From: Tolypothrix bouteillei VB521301
GTDB lineage: Bacteria > Cyanobacteriota > Cyanobacteriia > Cyanobacteriales > Nostocaceae
NCBI RefSeq assembly: GCF_000760695.4
Contig: NZ_JHEG04000001.1
Coordinates: 6,454,204 to 6,518,203 of the forward strand
DNA length: 64,000 bases
Direction: 5' to 3'
The notes below the pieces were generated by a model. That model did not search any database, was not told where the DNA came from, and was given only the letters and a program-made list of their open reading frames with translations. This document shows, piece after piece, positions 17,526 to 25,642 of this stretch. The first letter of the stretch is position 1. Every line of letters begins with the position of its first letter. The position numbers and the translations under genes are program-made.

Positions 17526-17555
17526 AGATAGCTATCATTGCTATCTCTAGCAATG
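17526..17555 (+). promoter_or_regulatory. Two overlapping, mutually exclusive leader hairpins
   Basis: AGATAGC (17526-17532) pairs with GCTATCT (17540-17546). CATTGCTA (17536-17543) pairs with TAGCAATG (17548-17555). The two stems share bases 17540-17543, so only one can form at a time. They lie 57-86 bases before the giant gene's ATG. This is the geometry of a conformational switch or attenuator. Whether the region is transcribed is not known. Confidence 0.4.
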
Positions 17556-17611
17556 CCGGGAAACTTGATTGAGGAGTGTTGATAACCAAGAGCAAATAAA
17601 AAAGTCTAAGT

Positions 17612-20600
17612 ATGAGATTCTTCGGTTTCAATCAAAAGAAAAAAAAGGAAAAAAGCGTGAGTAAGCAAGCAAGCTCCATACCGAGTGTTGATTTAGTTAT
17701 TGTCATTGATACAAGCCCTTCAATGAAAGATGAAGCCCGCTCGCTCAGTGATGCGGCTTCCAGTGCGATCGCAAAAGCTAAATCCAGTTGTCCTTCCGAC
17801 TTGAGAGTGGTTTGGTTGGGTATAGAAGGGACTTGGAAAGGAACCTCTTTTGACCAAACTGTCAGAGCTTATTTAACTCAAAAGTGCAAGGTGTCTGAAT
17901 CCAAACTCCGGGGTCGAAAAAAAGGAGAAGTTGCAGACGCAGGAGCGCAAGAGGATGCGGCTCGCGCCATCGAAGATATTTCCGATTACTTTGATTGGCG
18001 CACAGGTGCAGCCAGAGCAATTTTCTATCTCGGTGATGAAGCCCTTGAAGGGGGTGGAGATAAAACAGATCGAGAGGATATTAAAGCGACTAATTTGGCA
18101 ATCCAAAAAGCCCAAGGCGCAGGAATTACCGTTCATACTTATTTTGGAACGTCCAAAAGCAAGCATTCAGAAGGTATCAAAACTGAATACGCCAGACTTG
18201 CAACTTCAACAGGCGGACAAGCCTTTACAGATAAAGATGCCATTAGCGGTTTTAGCGCTGTCTTAGAAAAAGTTATTTGTGGTAGTCGCACAGCTAAACC
18301 AGTAAAGCTCGCGCCAGGAGCGGTTTACATTCAAGATTGTGTCTCCAATGAATTCAGCAAACTTTACACTCTAGATTTAGCCACAGGTAAAGCTTCTTTA
18401 ATTGGCGAAATCGTGACAGAAGTTTCGGATATTGCTTTTGTTGGTTCTCAACTCTATGGGCTCGATCGAGAAGGCGATAAAACTCAACTCATTAAAATCG
18501 ATCTCAATTCAGGTAATGCTACCGTCATTGGCAATATTGGCTTTGCAGCAGCTGGTTTAACATACAGTCGCTATCGTCGAACTCTCTACGCCACAACTGC
18601 CAAACAACTGATAGCAATTAATTTAGAAACAGGCAAGGGAACGCCAATTGCCACGGTAGCAGGGAAAGATTATAACTGTGGCGAAGTTGCCTTTGATGCT
18701 AATGGTAAGGCTTATATTACCTTAATCGGTTACGACAAGAAAAAGCTTTTAGCAAGCTGCAATCTGGATACAGGCGAAGTCAAAAATATCGGTGATATTG
18801 GCTTTCCCGATCTTGCCAGTATGGAATTTGTTGGCGATGTTCTCTATGGCGTGACGGGCAATTTCTATAAGTTAGGTAAAGACGGTCAATTAATCCGTAT
18901 TGATACTACCACCGGTCGGGGAACTTTAGTGACCTCCACAGATCCTGCTGGTCGTTGGGCAGGTATTACCATTTACGAACCAGTGAAGGTAGTCACAACA
19001 GAAATCACTCCAGGAGTCAGCACGAACGAAGAATCTGGAAAGACAAACGAAGAATCTGGAAAGACAAAAGTGACTGAAGAAAATAAAGTTGTTAGGGAGG
19101 AAAGTATGAACCTTTTAACCATCGATACCAAGAATAACTGTTATGTTATCGACGCCAATCAAATGAACAATTTGCAACAACATGTTGCTAGTTCCTTTAC
19201 CTTCGATAAAGGGACGTTTGATATCAAAATTACTGGCGGTCGCTACAGTTATGCTAAAGCAAAAACAGAAGGAGAACCATTTGTTTTACTTTGGATCTAT
19301 GGAGTTGATGGAAGTACGTTTATCAATAAAAACACGGGTTTTGAGGTAGGTGCAACCTGGACAACATTAAATGGATATAGCGATCGCCTCAAATTAGAAG
19401 TCAAAGAAAGAGCAGTTCTGTGTGCTTTGTTCTTCGATCTAAACAATACGGATAACAGTGGTACCATTGACCTTTTAATTACCAGTAACAAACCCTTTTT
19501 CAATCCTCACACTTTAAAAGTCGATAGCAAACGCAATTGCTATGTGTTGGATGAAAGTCACTTGTCGAGCCTGAAACAATCTGGTTCTAATGTGGTGGAA
19601 CTCAATCCCGGAAACTATCGCATCAAAATTCGGGAAGGGAATGCCAGCTACTGGTCTGATAACAAGAAATTTAACATAGAACCTTGGGCTTTAATTTGGG
19701 TTCAGGGTGGAAAATTTGTGACTAAGCTGACGGGTATTGAAGTTGCAGAAACTTGGTGCTCTCTGAATGGTCTAAAAGACGAAGTCATTATAGAAGTCAA
19801 AGAAAAAACGACCTTAACAGGTTTATTTTTTGACACCTTCAAGGAAGATAATGAAGGACAAATTGTTCTGGCAATAGAGCCAGTGAGTGTCACTGAACTC
19901 ACCAAAATCTCTGAAAATCGTGAAAAGATTAGCGTTCAAGAACGGACAAAAGAAACAACTGTTACGACCGAGACTGTGACAACTTTTGAAGGTTCAGGTG
20001 GATCTGGAAGTCGCGAACGTGAAACAGTGACTGCGGGTAACTCGATAGAGTTCACCTTCCGCTTTAACGAAGATGAGTTCAAGAAAAAGTGGGAAGAGCA
20101 GTTACAGCAAATTGACAAATCTCTCAAGGGGCTAGATGAAAAAGACGTCACACTAGAAGCGAAATATTGGGATCAGCTCGAGCATTGGCTGCTGAAAAAC
20201 TATGAGAAGCACTTTAAAAACTTAGCTGTAGAAGTGGCGAAAGTCCGATTCACGATGGACGCTTACACGCAGCAAATGGAGTTTAGTCTCAACCAGCATT
20301 TGCAAGGCTGGTCTACCTACTTAGACAGGCTACTACAAGATCGGATCAACGTTGAGATTTCAAAGAGAATCAATCAACAGATCAACCAGTATTTTGACCA
20401 AACCTTTGAGCAAAAAATCCGTAACAATGTTGGATTAATTATCAACAATATTATCAATAAGCAGGAACTCAACCAGTACATCGATCGCTATGTTGAGCGT
20501 CAACTCGACCAAAGCTTCGAGCAAAAAGTGCAGAATAATGTTGCCTTAATTGTCAACAACATTGTTAACAGACAAGAACTCAACCAGCACATTGACCAGC

Positions 20601-23035
20601 ACATCGATCGCCAAGTCAACCAGACTTTCGAGCAAAAGGTGCGTAACAACATTGAACTCATTGTTAACAATATCGTTAACAAGCAGGAGTTCAACCAGCA
20701 CATCAACCAGCACGTTGACAGCCAAGTCAACCAAACCTTCGAGCAAAAGGTGCGTAACAACATTGAACTCATTGTTAACAATATTGTGACCAAACAGGAG
20801 TTCAATCAGCACATCGACCAGCACGTTGACAGCCAAGTCAACCAAACCTTCGAGCAAAAGGTGCGTAACAACATTGAACTCATTGTTAACAATATTGTGA
20901 CCAAGCAAGAGTTCAATCAGCACATCGACCAGCACGTTGATACACAAATTGAGCAGACCTTCGAGCAAAAGGTACACAATCATATCAACGCAATTACTCA
21001 AGCTCTTGTCACTAATAATACCGAGCTTAACCAGTACGTCAACCAGCAAATTGACAATACTTATGAGCAAAAGATTCAAAATAACCTATCATTGATTACT
21101 CACAACATTGTGAATAACAATCAGGAATTGAATCAGTACATCGAGCACCGCTTGCAGGAGACGGTCATCAACAACACGGAGGTTAATAACGAAATTGTCA
21201 ACCTCGTTTCCAACAGTACCGAAATTAACGAAAAGATTGAAAATCTCCGCAGCGAGTGGAACCAAACATTCATCAACCTAGTGACACAGAACGCCGATAT
21301 ACTGATTAACACCATCGGTGGTAAAGAGACATTCAACCAACTCATCAATCAGAAGATTGTTAATAACAATACGGAAATTAACGAGTACATCAGCCTGCAA
21401 ATTGACAATACTTACGAGCAAAAAATCCAAAATAACCTGTCATTGATTACTCACAACATTGTGAATAACAATCAGGAATTGAATCAGTACATCGACAACC
21501 GCTTGCAAGAAACAGTCATCAACAACACGGAAATTAACAACGAGATTATAAACCTTGTTTCTAACAGTACCGAAATCAACAACAAGATTGAAAATCTCCG
21601 CAACGAGTGGAATCAAACATTCATCAGCCTGGCGACACAGCATATCGATAGTCTGATTAATACCATCGGTGGGAAAGAGACATTCAACCAACTTATTATC
21701 CAAAAGATTGTCAATAACAATACAGCTATTGACCAGTACATTAGCCAGCAAATTGACAATACTTACGAGCAGAAGATTCAAAATAACCTGCAATTGATTA
21801 CTCACAACATTGTGAATAACAATGAGGAATTAAACCAGTACATCGATAATCGCTTGCAGCAAATTGTCGTCAACAACACGGAAATTAATAACAAGCTGGA
21901 AAATCTCCGCAACGAGTGGAATCAAACATTCATCAATCTGGCGACACAGCACATCGATCGATTAATCAGCATTATCGGGAACAGAGAAACATTCAACCAA
22001 CTTATCACTCAGAAGATTGTCAACAACAATACTGACATTGACCAGTACATCAGCCTGCAAATTGACAATACCTACGAGCAGAAAGTCCGCAATTACATCC
22101 AGTTGATTACTCACAATATTGTGAATAACAATCAGGAATTAAACCAGTACATCGATAACCGCTTGCAGCAAACTGTCCTCAACAACACGGAAATCAACTA
22201 CGAAATTATCAATCTTATTTCCAACAGTACTGAAATTAACACCAAGATTGAAAATCTTCGCAATGAGTGGAATCAAGCATTTATCAATCTGGCGACACAG
22301 CATATCGAGCAACTGATTAGCATCATTGGGAATAAAGACACCTTCAACCAACTGCTCGTCCAAAAGATTGTCAATAACAATACGGAAATTAACCAGTACA
22401 TCAGCCAGCAAATTGACAATACTTACGAGCAAAAAGTTCGCAATTACATTCAAGTCATTACCCAAAACATTGTGAATAACAATGAGGAATTAAATCAGTA
22501 CTTCGACCAGCGCCTGCAGCAAACTGTCATCAGCAACACTAACATTAACAACCAGATTGTCAACTTTGTTGCCAACAGCACTGAAATTAACAACAAGATT
22601 AACAACGTCTACAGAGATATTGACATCAAGATTGCCAATGTCCGCAATGAGTGGAACCAATCTTTCATCAGTCTTGTTGGACAGTACGTTGATGAAATAA
22701 TTAACATCATCGGTAACAGAGATACATTCAATATCCGAATTGCTAATTTAATCAACGTCAAGGTAGATGAGCTTCTCAATCAAATCTTGAGAACCAAGAA
22801 CGAATTGACCGTGATTATGAACAATGCGGACAGACATCTCTACGAGTGGACGTTGGGAGAACTCATGGCTATCAAAGGCTGCTTAACAGATCGCCAAGCT
22901 TTTGTTGAGCACTTGGTTTCCTTTAGCACCGAACTGCGAACCAAGCTCGATTGTGCGCCTTGCGTGGACATCAACACCATCAAGCCCTTTAAGCCCCTTT
23001 CTTCCACTCAACCACAGCAATTACCAGGAAGCTAA
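17612..23035 (+). CDS. Giant vWA-domain protein with propeller-like region and Asn/Gln-rich helical repeats
   Basis: An 1807-residue protein of unknown function with no signal peptide or membrane span. Domains in order: a Lys-rich N-terminus (1-25); a von Willebrand A domain (about 26-225) with an intact MIDAS DTSPS at 33-37; a beta-propeller-like region (about 235-455) with repeated LYxLDLxTGKxxxIG strands; a Glu/Lys linker; two related domains (about 499-630 and 633-757), each opening with a K(N/R)NCYV(I/L)D block; a charged helical part (about 800-920); six 37-residue helical repeats (about 921-1146); 117-residue Asn-rich helical units (about 1147-1720); and a C-terminal cap ending CAPCVDINTIKPF. 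Long helical repeats suggest a fibre or scaffold; the vWA domain suggests metal-dependent adhesion or assembly (inference). The gene stands alone with a strong terminator after it. Confidence 0.85.
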   Translation: MRFFGFNQKKKKEKSVSKQASSIPSVDLVIVIDTSPSMKDEARSLSDAASSAIAKAKSSCPSDLRVVWLGIEGTWKGTSFDQTVRAYLTQKCKVSESKLRGRKKGEVADAGAQEDAARAIEDISDYFDWRTGAARAIFYLGDEALEGGGDKTDREDIKATNLAIQKAQGAGITVHTYFGTSKSKHSEGIKTEYARLATSTGGQAFTDKDAISGFSAVLEKVICGSRTAKPVKLAPGAVYIQDCVSNEFSKLYTLDLATGKASLIGEIVTEVSDIAFVGSQLYGLDREGDKTQLIKIDLNSGNATVIGNIGFAAAGLTYSRYRRTLYATTAKQLIAINLETGKGTPIATVAGKDYNCGEVAFDANGKAYITLIGYDKKKLLASCNLDTGEVKNIGDIGFPDLASMEFVGDVLYGVTGNFYKLGKDGQLIRIDTTTGRGTLVTSTDPAGRWAGITIYEPVKVVTTEITPGVSTNEESGKTNEESGKTKVTEENKVVREESMNLLTIDTKNNCYVIDANQMNNLQQHVASSFTFDKGTFDIKITGGRYSYAKAKTEGEPFVLLWIYGVDGSTFINKNTGFEVGATWTTLNGYSDRLKLEVKERAVLCALFFDLNNTDNSGTIDLLITSNKPFFNPHTLKVDSKRNCYVLDESHLSSLKQSGSNVVELNPGNYRIKIREGNASYWSDNKKFNIEPWALIWVQGGKFVTKLTGIEVAETWCSLNGLKDEVIIEVKEKTTLTGLFFDTFKEDNEGQIVLAIEPVSVTELTKISENREKISVQERTKETTVTTETVTTFEGSGGSGSRERETVTAGNSIEFTFRFNEDEFKKKWEEQLQQIDKSLKGLDEKDVTLEAKYWDQLEHWLLKNYEKHFKNLAVEVAKVRFTMDAYTQQMEFSLNQHLQGWSTYLDRLLQDRINVEISKRINQQINQYFDQTFEQKIRNNVGLIINNIINKQELNQYIDRYVERQLDQSFEQKVQNNVALIVNNIVNRQELNQHIDQHIDRQVNQTFEQKVRNNIELIVNNIVNKQEFNQHINQHVDSQVNQTFEQKVRNNIELIVNNIVTKQEFNQHIDQHVDSQVNQTFEQKVRNNIELIVNNIVTKQEFNQHIDQHVDTQIEQTFEQKVHNHINAITQALVTNNTELNQYVNQQIDNTYEQKIQNNLSLITHNIVNNNQELNQYIEHRLQETVINNTEVNNEIVNLVSNSTEINEKIENLRSEWNQTFINLVTQNADILINTIGGKETFNQLINQKIVNNNTEINEYISLQIDNTYEQKIQNNLSLITHNIVNNNQELNQYIDNRLQETVINNTEINNEIINLVSNSTEINNKIENLRNEWNQTFISLATQHIDSLINTIGGKETFNQLIIQKIVNNNTAIDQYISQQIDNTYEQKIQNNLQLITHNIVNNNEELNQYIDNRLQQIVVNNTEINNKLENLRNEWNQTFINLATQHIDRLISIIGNRETFNQLITQKIVNNNTDIDQYISLQIDNTYEQKVRNYIQLITHNIVNNNQELNQYIDNRLQQTVLNNTEINYEIINLISNSTEINTKIENLRNEWNQAFINLATQHIEQLISIIGNKDTFNQLLVQKIVNNNTEINQYISQQIDNTYEQKVRNYIQVITQNIVNNNEELNQYFDQRLQQTVISNTNINNQIVNFVANSTEINNKINNVYRDIDIKIANVRNEWNQSFISLVGQYVDEIINIIGNRDTFNIRIANLINVKVDELLNQILRTKNELTVIMNNADRHLYEWTLGELMAIKGCLTDRQAFVEHLVSFSTELRTKLDCAPCVDINTIKPFKPLSSTQPQQLPGS
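19094..19108 (+). promoter_or_regulatory. Strong internal ribosome-binding site inside the giant gene
   Basis: AGGGAGG (19094-19100) lies five bases before an in-frame ATG at 19106 (residue 499), exactly where the first of the two related CYV(I/L)D domains begins. The full-length start at 17612 has no comparable site. A shorter product lacking the vWA and propeller regions could be made. This may be chance, because the codons also spell REES in a Glu-rich linker. Confidence 0.35.
20372..21047 (+). repeat. Six 111-bp (37-residue) tandem repeats inside the giant gene
   Basis: The (T/S)FEQK codons recur at 20405, 20516 and then every 111 bases to about 20960. Units 3-5 are nearly identical at DNA level, so they expanded recently. 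Each unit encodes a helix of the form FEQKVRNNIELIVNNIV followed by KQEFNQHI.QHV. Confidence 0.9.
21048..22500 (+). repeat. Tandem 351-bp (117-residue) repeats inside the giant gene
   Basis: The IDNTYEQK codons recur at about 21051, 21402, 21753, 22062 and 22413. Spacing is 351 bases, except that one unit is 309 bases, having lost 14 residues in frame. Each unit contains NNNxELNQYI, NSTEIN, LRNEWNQ and IG.(K/R)(E/D)TFNQL blocks. Confidence 0.9.
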
Positions 23036-23079
23036 TGATGGCTCGTGTGTCAAATTAATTCTGATGAGTTAAGTTAGTT

Positions 23080-23114
23080 AAAATCCCCGACTTCTTTAAG
23101 AAGTCGGGGATTTT
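23080..23114 (+). terminator. Terminator of the giant gene
   Basis: Two perfect 17-base arms (AAAATCCCCGACTTCTT and its reverse complement) flank a single base, and the hairpin ends in TTTT 45-80 bases after the stop codon. Confidence 0.85.
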
Positions 23115-23264
23115 GCACTTGTGAATCTTTCGATGACTATATGTTTAGTCGTCGTCTTTTCAGGTTCCAACTTCCCTCGGAACAATGTCTTGATTTCCCG
23201 ATGGTTCATCCCACTCAGTACACTGCGCGAACGCGTTAAGACGTGGGGCTTCTGCCAGATTCAA

Positions 23265-23300
23265 CTAAAAAACCCAGTTTCTCTTTTAGGGAAACTGGGT
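23265..23300 (-). terminator. Terminator of the 23325-23945 gene
   Basis: Read on the minus strand, ACCCAGTTTC pairs with GAAACTGGGT across a nine-base loop and is followed by a T run. It begins 25 bases after that gene's stop codon. Confidence 0.85.
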
Positions 23301-23324
23301 GCTAGCAAGTTTTCTATAACTGAA

Positions 23325-23945
23325 TTACTTAGCGGGTTTCACCTGACGTGCCATATCCAAGAAAGGATTCATGTTAGCACCGGGACGCCGACGACCATTG
23401 CTACTGTTAGGTACAAGATATTTTGGTGCAAAAGTTGTTTCGGATGGTTGCTCTTGTATAACTTTTTTTGCTGCTTCAGCTTTTGCTGGTTGAACGGGTT
23501 CCGGTCTGACACCGTTAGAAGTTTGTACTAACTCTACCTTAGTAGGTTGTGCATCATCTGATGATTTGGCACTCGCAGCTTTAGCACTCAATGCTCTAGC
23601 ACGCGGTGTAGCACCCTTTTTCCCATTTTGTATTGCTTCCGCTTTTGCTGCAACAGGTTGAGCAGCTTGCTCTTGCTTTTCTTTCGCTGCTGCGGTTTCT
23701 ACCTCTTTCTCTGTGGTTGACACAACTGATTGCGCTGCTTCAACAGTTTTCGATGCCGCTTCCTTAGTCTTCGATGCCACTGTTTGCGCTACTTCCTTAG
23801 TCTTCGATGCTGCTTTTTTAGCTGCATCTTGTGCTACTTCAGTAGCATCATCTAACTCTAGATAGTAGCCGCTTTTTTTACCACCAAACAGCCCGATGAA
23901 AAAATTCAAAATTCCGACAATTAAATTTTTGATAAAACCGAACAT
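23325..23945 (-). CDS. Ala/Lys-rich helical protein with membrane-active N-terminus, unknown function
   Basis: A 206-residue protein. The first 22 residues (MFGFIKNLIVGILNFFIGLFGG) form a hydrophobic or amphipathic helix. Next come 11-residue-like Ala/Lys/Thr repeats (AASKTKE, ASKTVEAAQS) reminiscent of LEA-type or apolipoprotein-like helices. A disordered middle leads to a C-terminal block SSNGRRRPGANMNPFLDMARQ that I recall from other cyanobacterial proteins of unknown function. It probably lies on a membrane surface (inference). It converges with the giant gene and each has its own terminator, so they are separate units. RBS TAGCAGGAG-like sequence (GGCAGGAGAAATTGT) precedes the ATG. Confidence 0.7.
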   Translation of the reverse strand: MFGFIKNLIVGILNFFIGLFGGKKSGYYLELDDATEVAQDAAKKAASKTKEVAQTVASKTKEAASKTVEAAQSVVSTTEKEVETAAAKEKQEQAAQPVAAKAEAIQNGKKGATPRARALSAKAASAKSSDDAQPTKVELVQTSNGVRPEPVQPAKAEAAKKVIQEQPSETTFAPKYLVPNSSNGRRRPGANMNPFLDMARQVKPAK

Positions 23946-24393
23946 TACAATTTCTCCTGCCTTTTATACCTGGTCTCTGACCGCAATCCTTAAACAATCA
24001 CGGAATATTGTTACGTTTTATCAAGACATACATCACTAACCCAGTCGCCTGTATAACCATCTGGGTAACAGCCTCCGCAGGCTTATTTCTCAACAAGGTT
24101 GTTGTCACAGGACGGGTTAATGCTCATAAGCTCTTGCTTTCAGGCACTCGTAACCTGTATACAGTCAGATTTAATTATTAAATTTTACTGTAACTATAGG
24201 CAAGATTTTGAGAGACTGCTTAAAAAAAGTTAATATTTAATGGGGACGGTAGGGGTTTCCTTTAGGGATAAGGGATCTTGGCGTTTTTGCCTGTGCTTGC
24301 TCTCATCCCACTTAAAGGAGTGTCATATTCTGTATGTCAAGTAGCAACTATTCTTGATTAAATTAGAAAAAATATTTACACAAAATATTGCAA
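23946..24393. other. Intergenic region between divergent genes
   Basis: About 450 bases that should hold the promoters of the Ala/Lys-rich protein (minus) and the lipase (plus). I see no perfect hairpin, tandem repeat or conserved RNA motif. Confidence 0.45.
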
Positions 24394-25056
24394 ATGACTG
24401 GTATAAAAAAACAAAAAAACCCCGTAGTACTGGTACATGGCATTTTTGATACCGGGCGAGTTTTCGACAAAATGATTCCCTACCTGAAACAGAGAAATTT
24501 TACTTTGTACGACCTAGACTTAGTACCAAATACCGGTGGAATTGGCCTTGATGATTTGGGAAAGCAAGTCGCTCATTATATTGAAGTAACTTTTGACCCA
24601 GAACAACCTATAGATTTAGTAGGTTTTAGTATGGGTGGTATCGTCAGTCGTTATTACATTCAGAAACTCGGTGGTATAAATCGCGTACAACGTTTCATCA
24701 CTATCTCCTCTCCACATCACGGTACTTGGGTAGCCTTTTGCAACCAGGGCGTAGGTTGTATCCAAATGCGTCCTGACAGTGCTTTTCTGCAAGATTTAAA
24801 CCGAGATGTTGCCATGTTGAAACAGCTAGATTTTACATCTATATGGACACCATACGATTTGATGATTGTCCCTGCCAATAGTTCGCAAATGCCCGTAGGA
24901 CGAAACGTAATCGTCCCAGTTTTAACTCATGCTTGGATGCTGACGGATATTAGAAGCTTGGCTTCAGTTGCAGAAGCTTTAGCGACTCCACTTCAAGGTG
25001 AATCGCCAATTTGTGTATACTCAGAACTCCCAAAAATCGCTTCAGAATTACGGTAG
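24394..25056 (+). CDS. Alpha/beta-hydrolase, triacylglycerol lipase type
   Basis: A 220-residue hydrolase with the HG oxyanion motif VLVHGIFD near the start, the nucleophile elbow GFSMGG (Ser at about 90), an ISSPHHGT segment typical of class 2 bacterial lipases (EstA/LipA type), and a late His in LTHAW. There is no signal peptide, so it probably acts in the cytoplasm or on membranes facing it. The ATG at 24394 is preferred to an upstream TTG. The 3' end overlaps the convergent VOC gene by 64 bases. Confidence 0.85.
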   Translation: MTGIKKQKNPVVLVHGIFDTGRVFDKMIPYLKQRNFTLYDLDLVPNTGGIGLDDLGKQVAHYIEVTFDPEQPIDLVGFSMGGIVSRYYIQKLGGINRVQRFITISSPHHGTWVAFCNQGVGCIQMRPDSAFLQDLNRDVAMLKQLDFTSIWTPYDLMIVPANSSQMPVGRNVIVPVLTHAWMLTDIRSLASVAEALATPLQGESPICVYSELPKIASELR

Positions 25057-25424
25057 TACTTAAATTCCATCAAGTTATAAAAAGGGTCTTCTAAGAAGAA
25101 AGTGCGATGTTCTAAAGGAGAACCAACAAAACGGTGTTTGGGTTCTTCGTGAAAAAGTAGCTGTTGTTGTTGTGCTCTTAGCAGTAAAGCTTCCCAATCT
25201 TCAACTGCTGTAAAAATTATTCCAAAATGCCTCGGGTATATACTGCGTTGGGGGACGAGAGGTTCTTTAGTTACGTGAGCAACTAGTTGATGCTCGTAGA
25301 GTTTGAGAATGAGAGCATGGCGATTCTCCCGACCGGGGATACAACCCAAACCATCTACATAATAAGATTTTGCTTGGGTAATATCTGTGACAGGAAAGGC
25401 AAGGTGAAATAAAGTTGGATTCAT
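24993..25424 (-). CDS. VOC-superfamily (glyoxalase/dioxygenase-like) protein
   Basis: A 143-residue protein of the vicinal oxygen chelate fold. It shows HLAFPVTDI..AKSYYVDGLGC at the N-terminus, a central HFGI strand and the C-terminal (F)LEDPFYNLMEFKYY pattern that supplies a metal-binding Glu. Similar cyanobacterial proteins are annotated as glyoxalase-family proteins without known substrate. The start at 25424 (MNPTLFHLAF) is used; an earlier in-frame codon would add four residues. Its 3' end runs 64 bases into the convergent lipase gene, and both reading frames look intact. Confidence 0.85.
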   Translation of the reverse strand: MNPTLFHLAFPVTDITQAKSYYVDGLGCIPGRENRHALILKLYEHQLVAHVTKEPLVPQRSIYPRHFGIIFTAVEDWEALLLRAQQQQLLFHEEPKHRFVGSPLEHRTFFLEDPFYNLMEFKYYRNSEAIFGSSEYTQIGDSP

Positions 25425-25642
25425 AGCTAGTACCAAAAGGCTGAGGGCGCATAATTACTGAAAGTCTTGCTCAAACGGCATGGCAAGAATCAGCATATTT
25501 ACCATTCTCATTTTAGAGAAAAAACAAATAAACAAGTAACATAAAATACCAACTCTTTGGCTTCTCATCCTGTGTTTTTAAATTAATAACACCCAGACAT
25601 AGGCCAGAAGCCAATTTGTTTATGTTATGGGGGACGCAATGC

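Larger units (their letters stand above)
16609..17611. other. One-kilobase intergenic region upstream of the giant vWA gene
   Basis: AT-rich, with no credible coding frame. It contains a compound palindromic repeat (about 17185-17300) and two mutually exclusive hairpins close to the next gene (17526-17555), both listed separately. A GAGGAG at 17571-17576 is too far (35 bases) from the ATG at 17612 to serve it. Confidence 0.55.

Noticed and set aside
17571..17582. Start of the giant gene at the GAGGAG site further upstream
   Set aside because: An in-frame TAA lies between that site and 17612, so translation of this frame cannot start there.
20546..21079. 177-residue minus-strand frame rich in Leu and Val
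   Set aside because: Antisense shadow of the Asn/Gln-rich repeats of the giant gene; the complement of AAC/CAG codons gives Val/Leu runs.
21440..22465. Minus-strand frames opposite the 117-residue repeats
   Set aside because: Same antisense effect; no ribosome-binding sites, and the coding repeats on the plus strand explain them.
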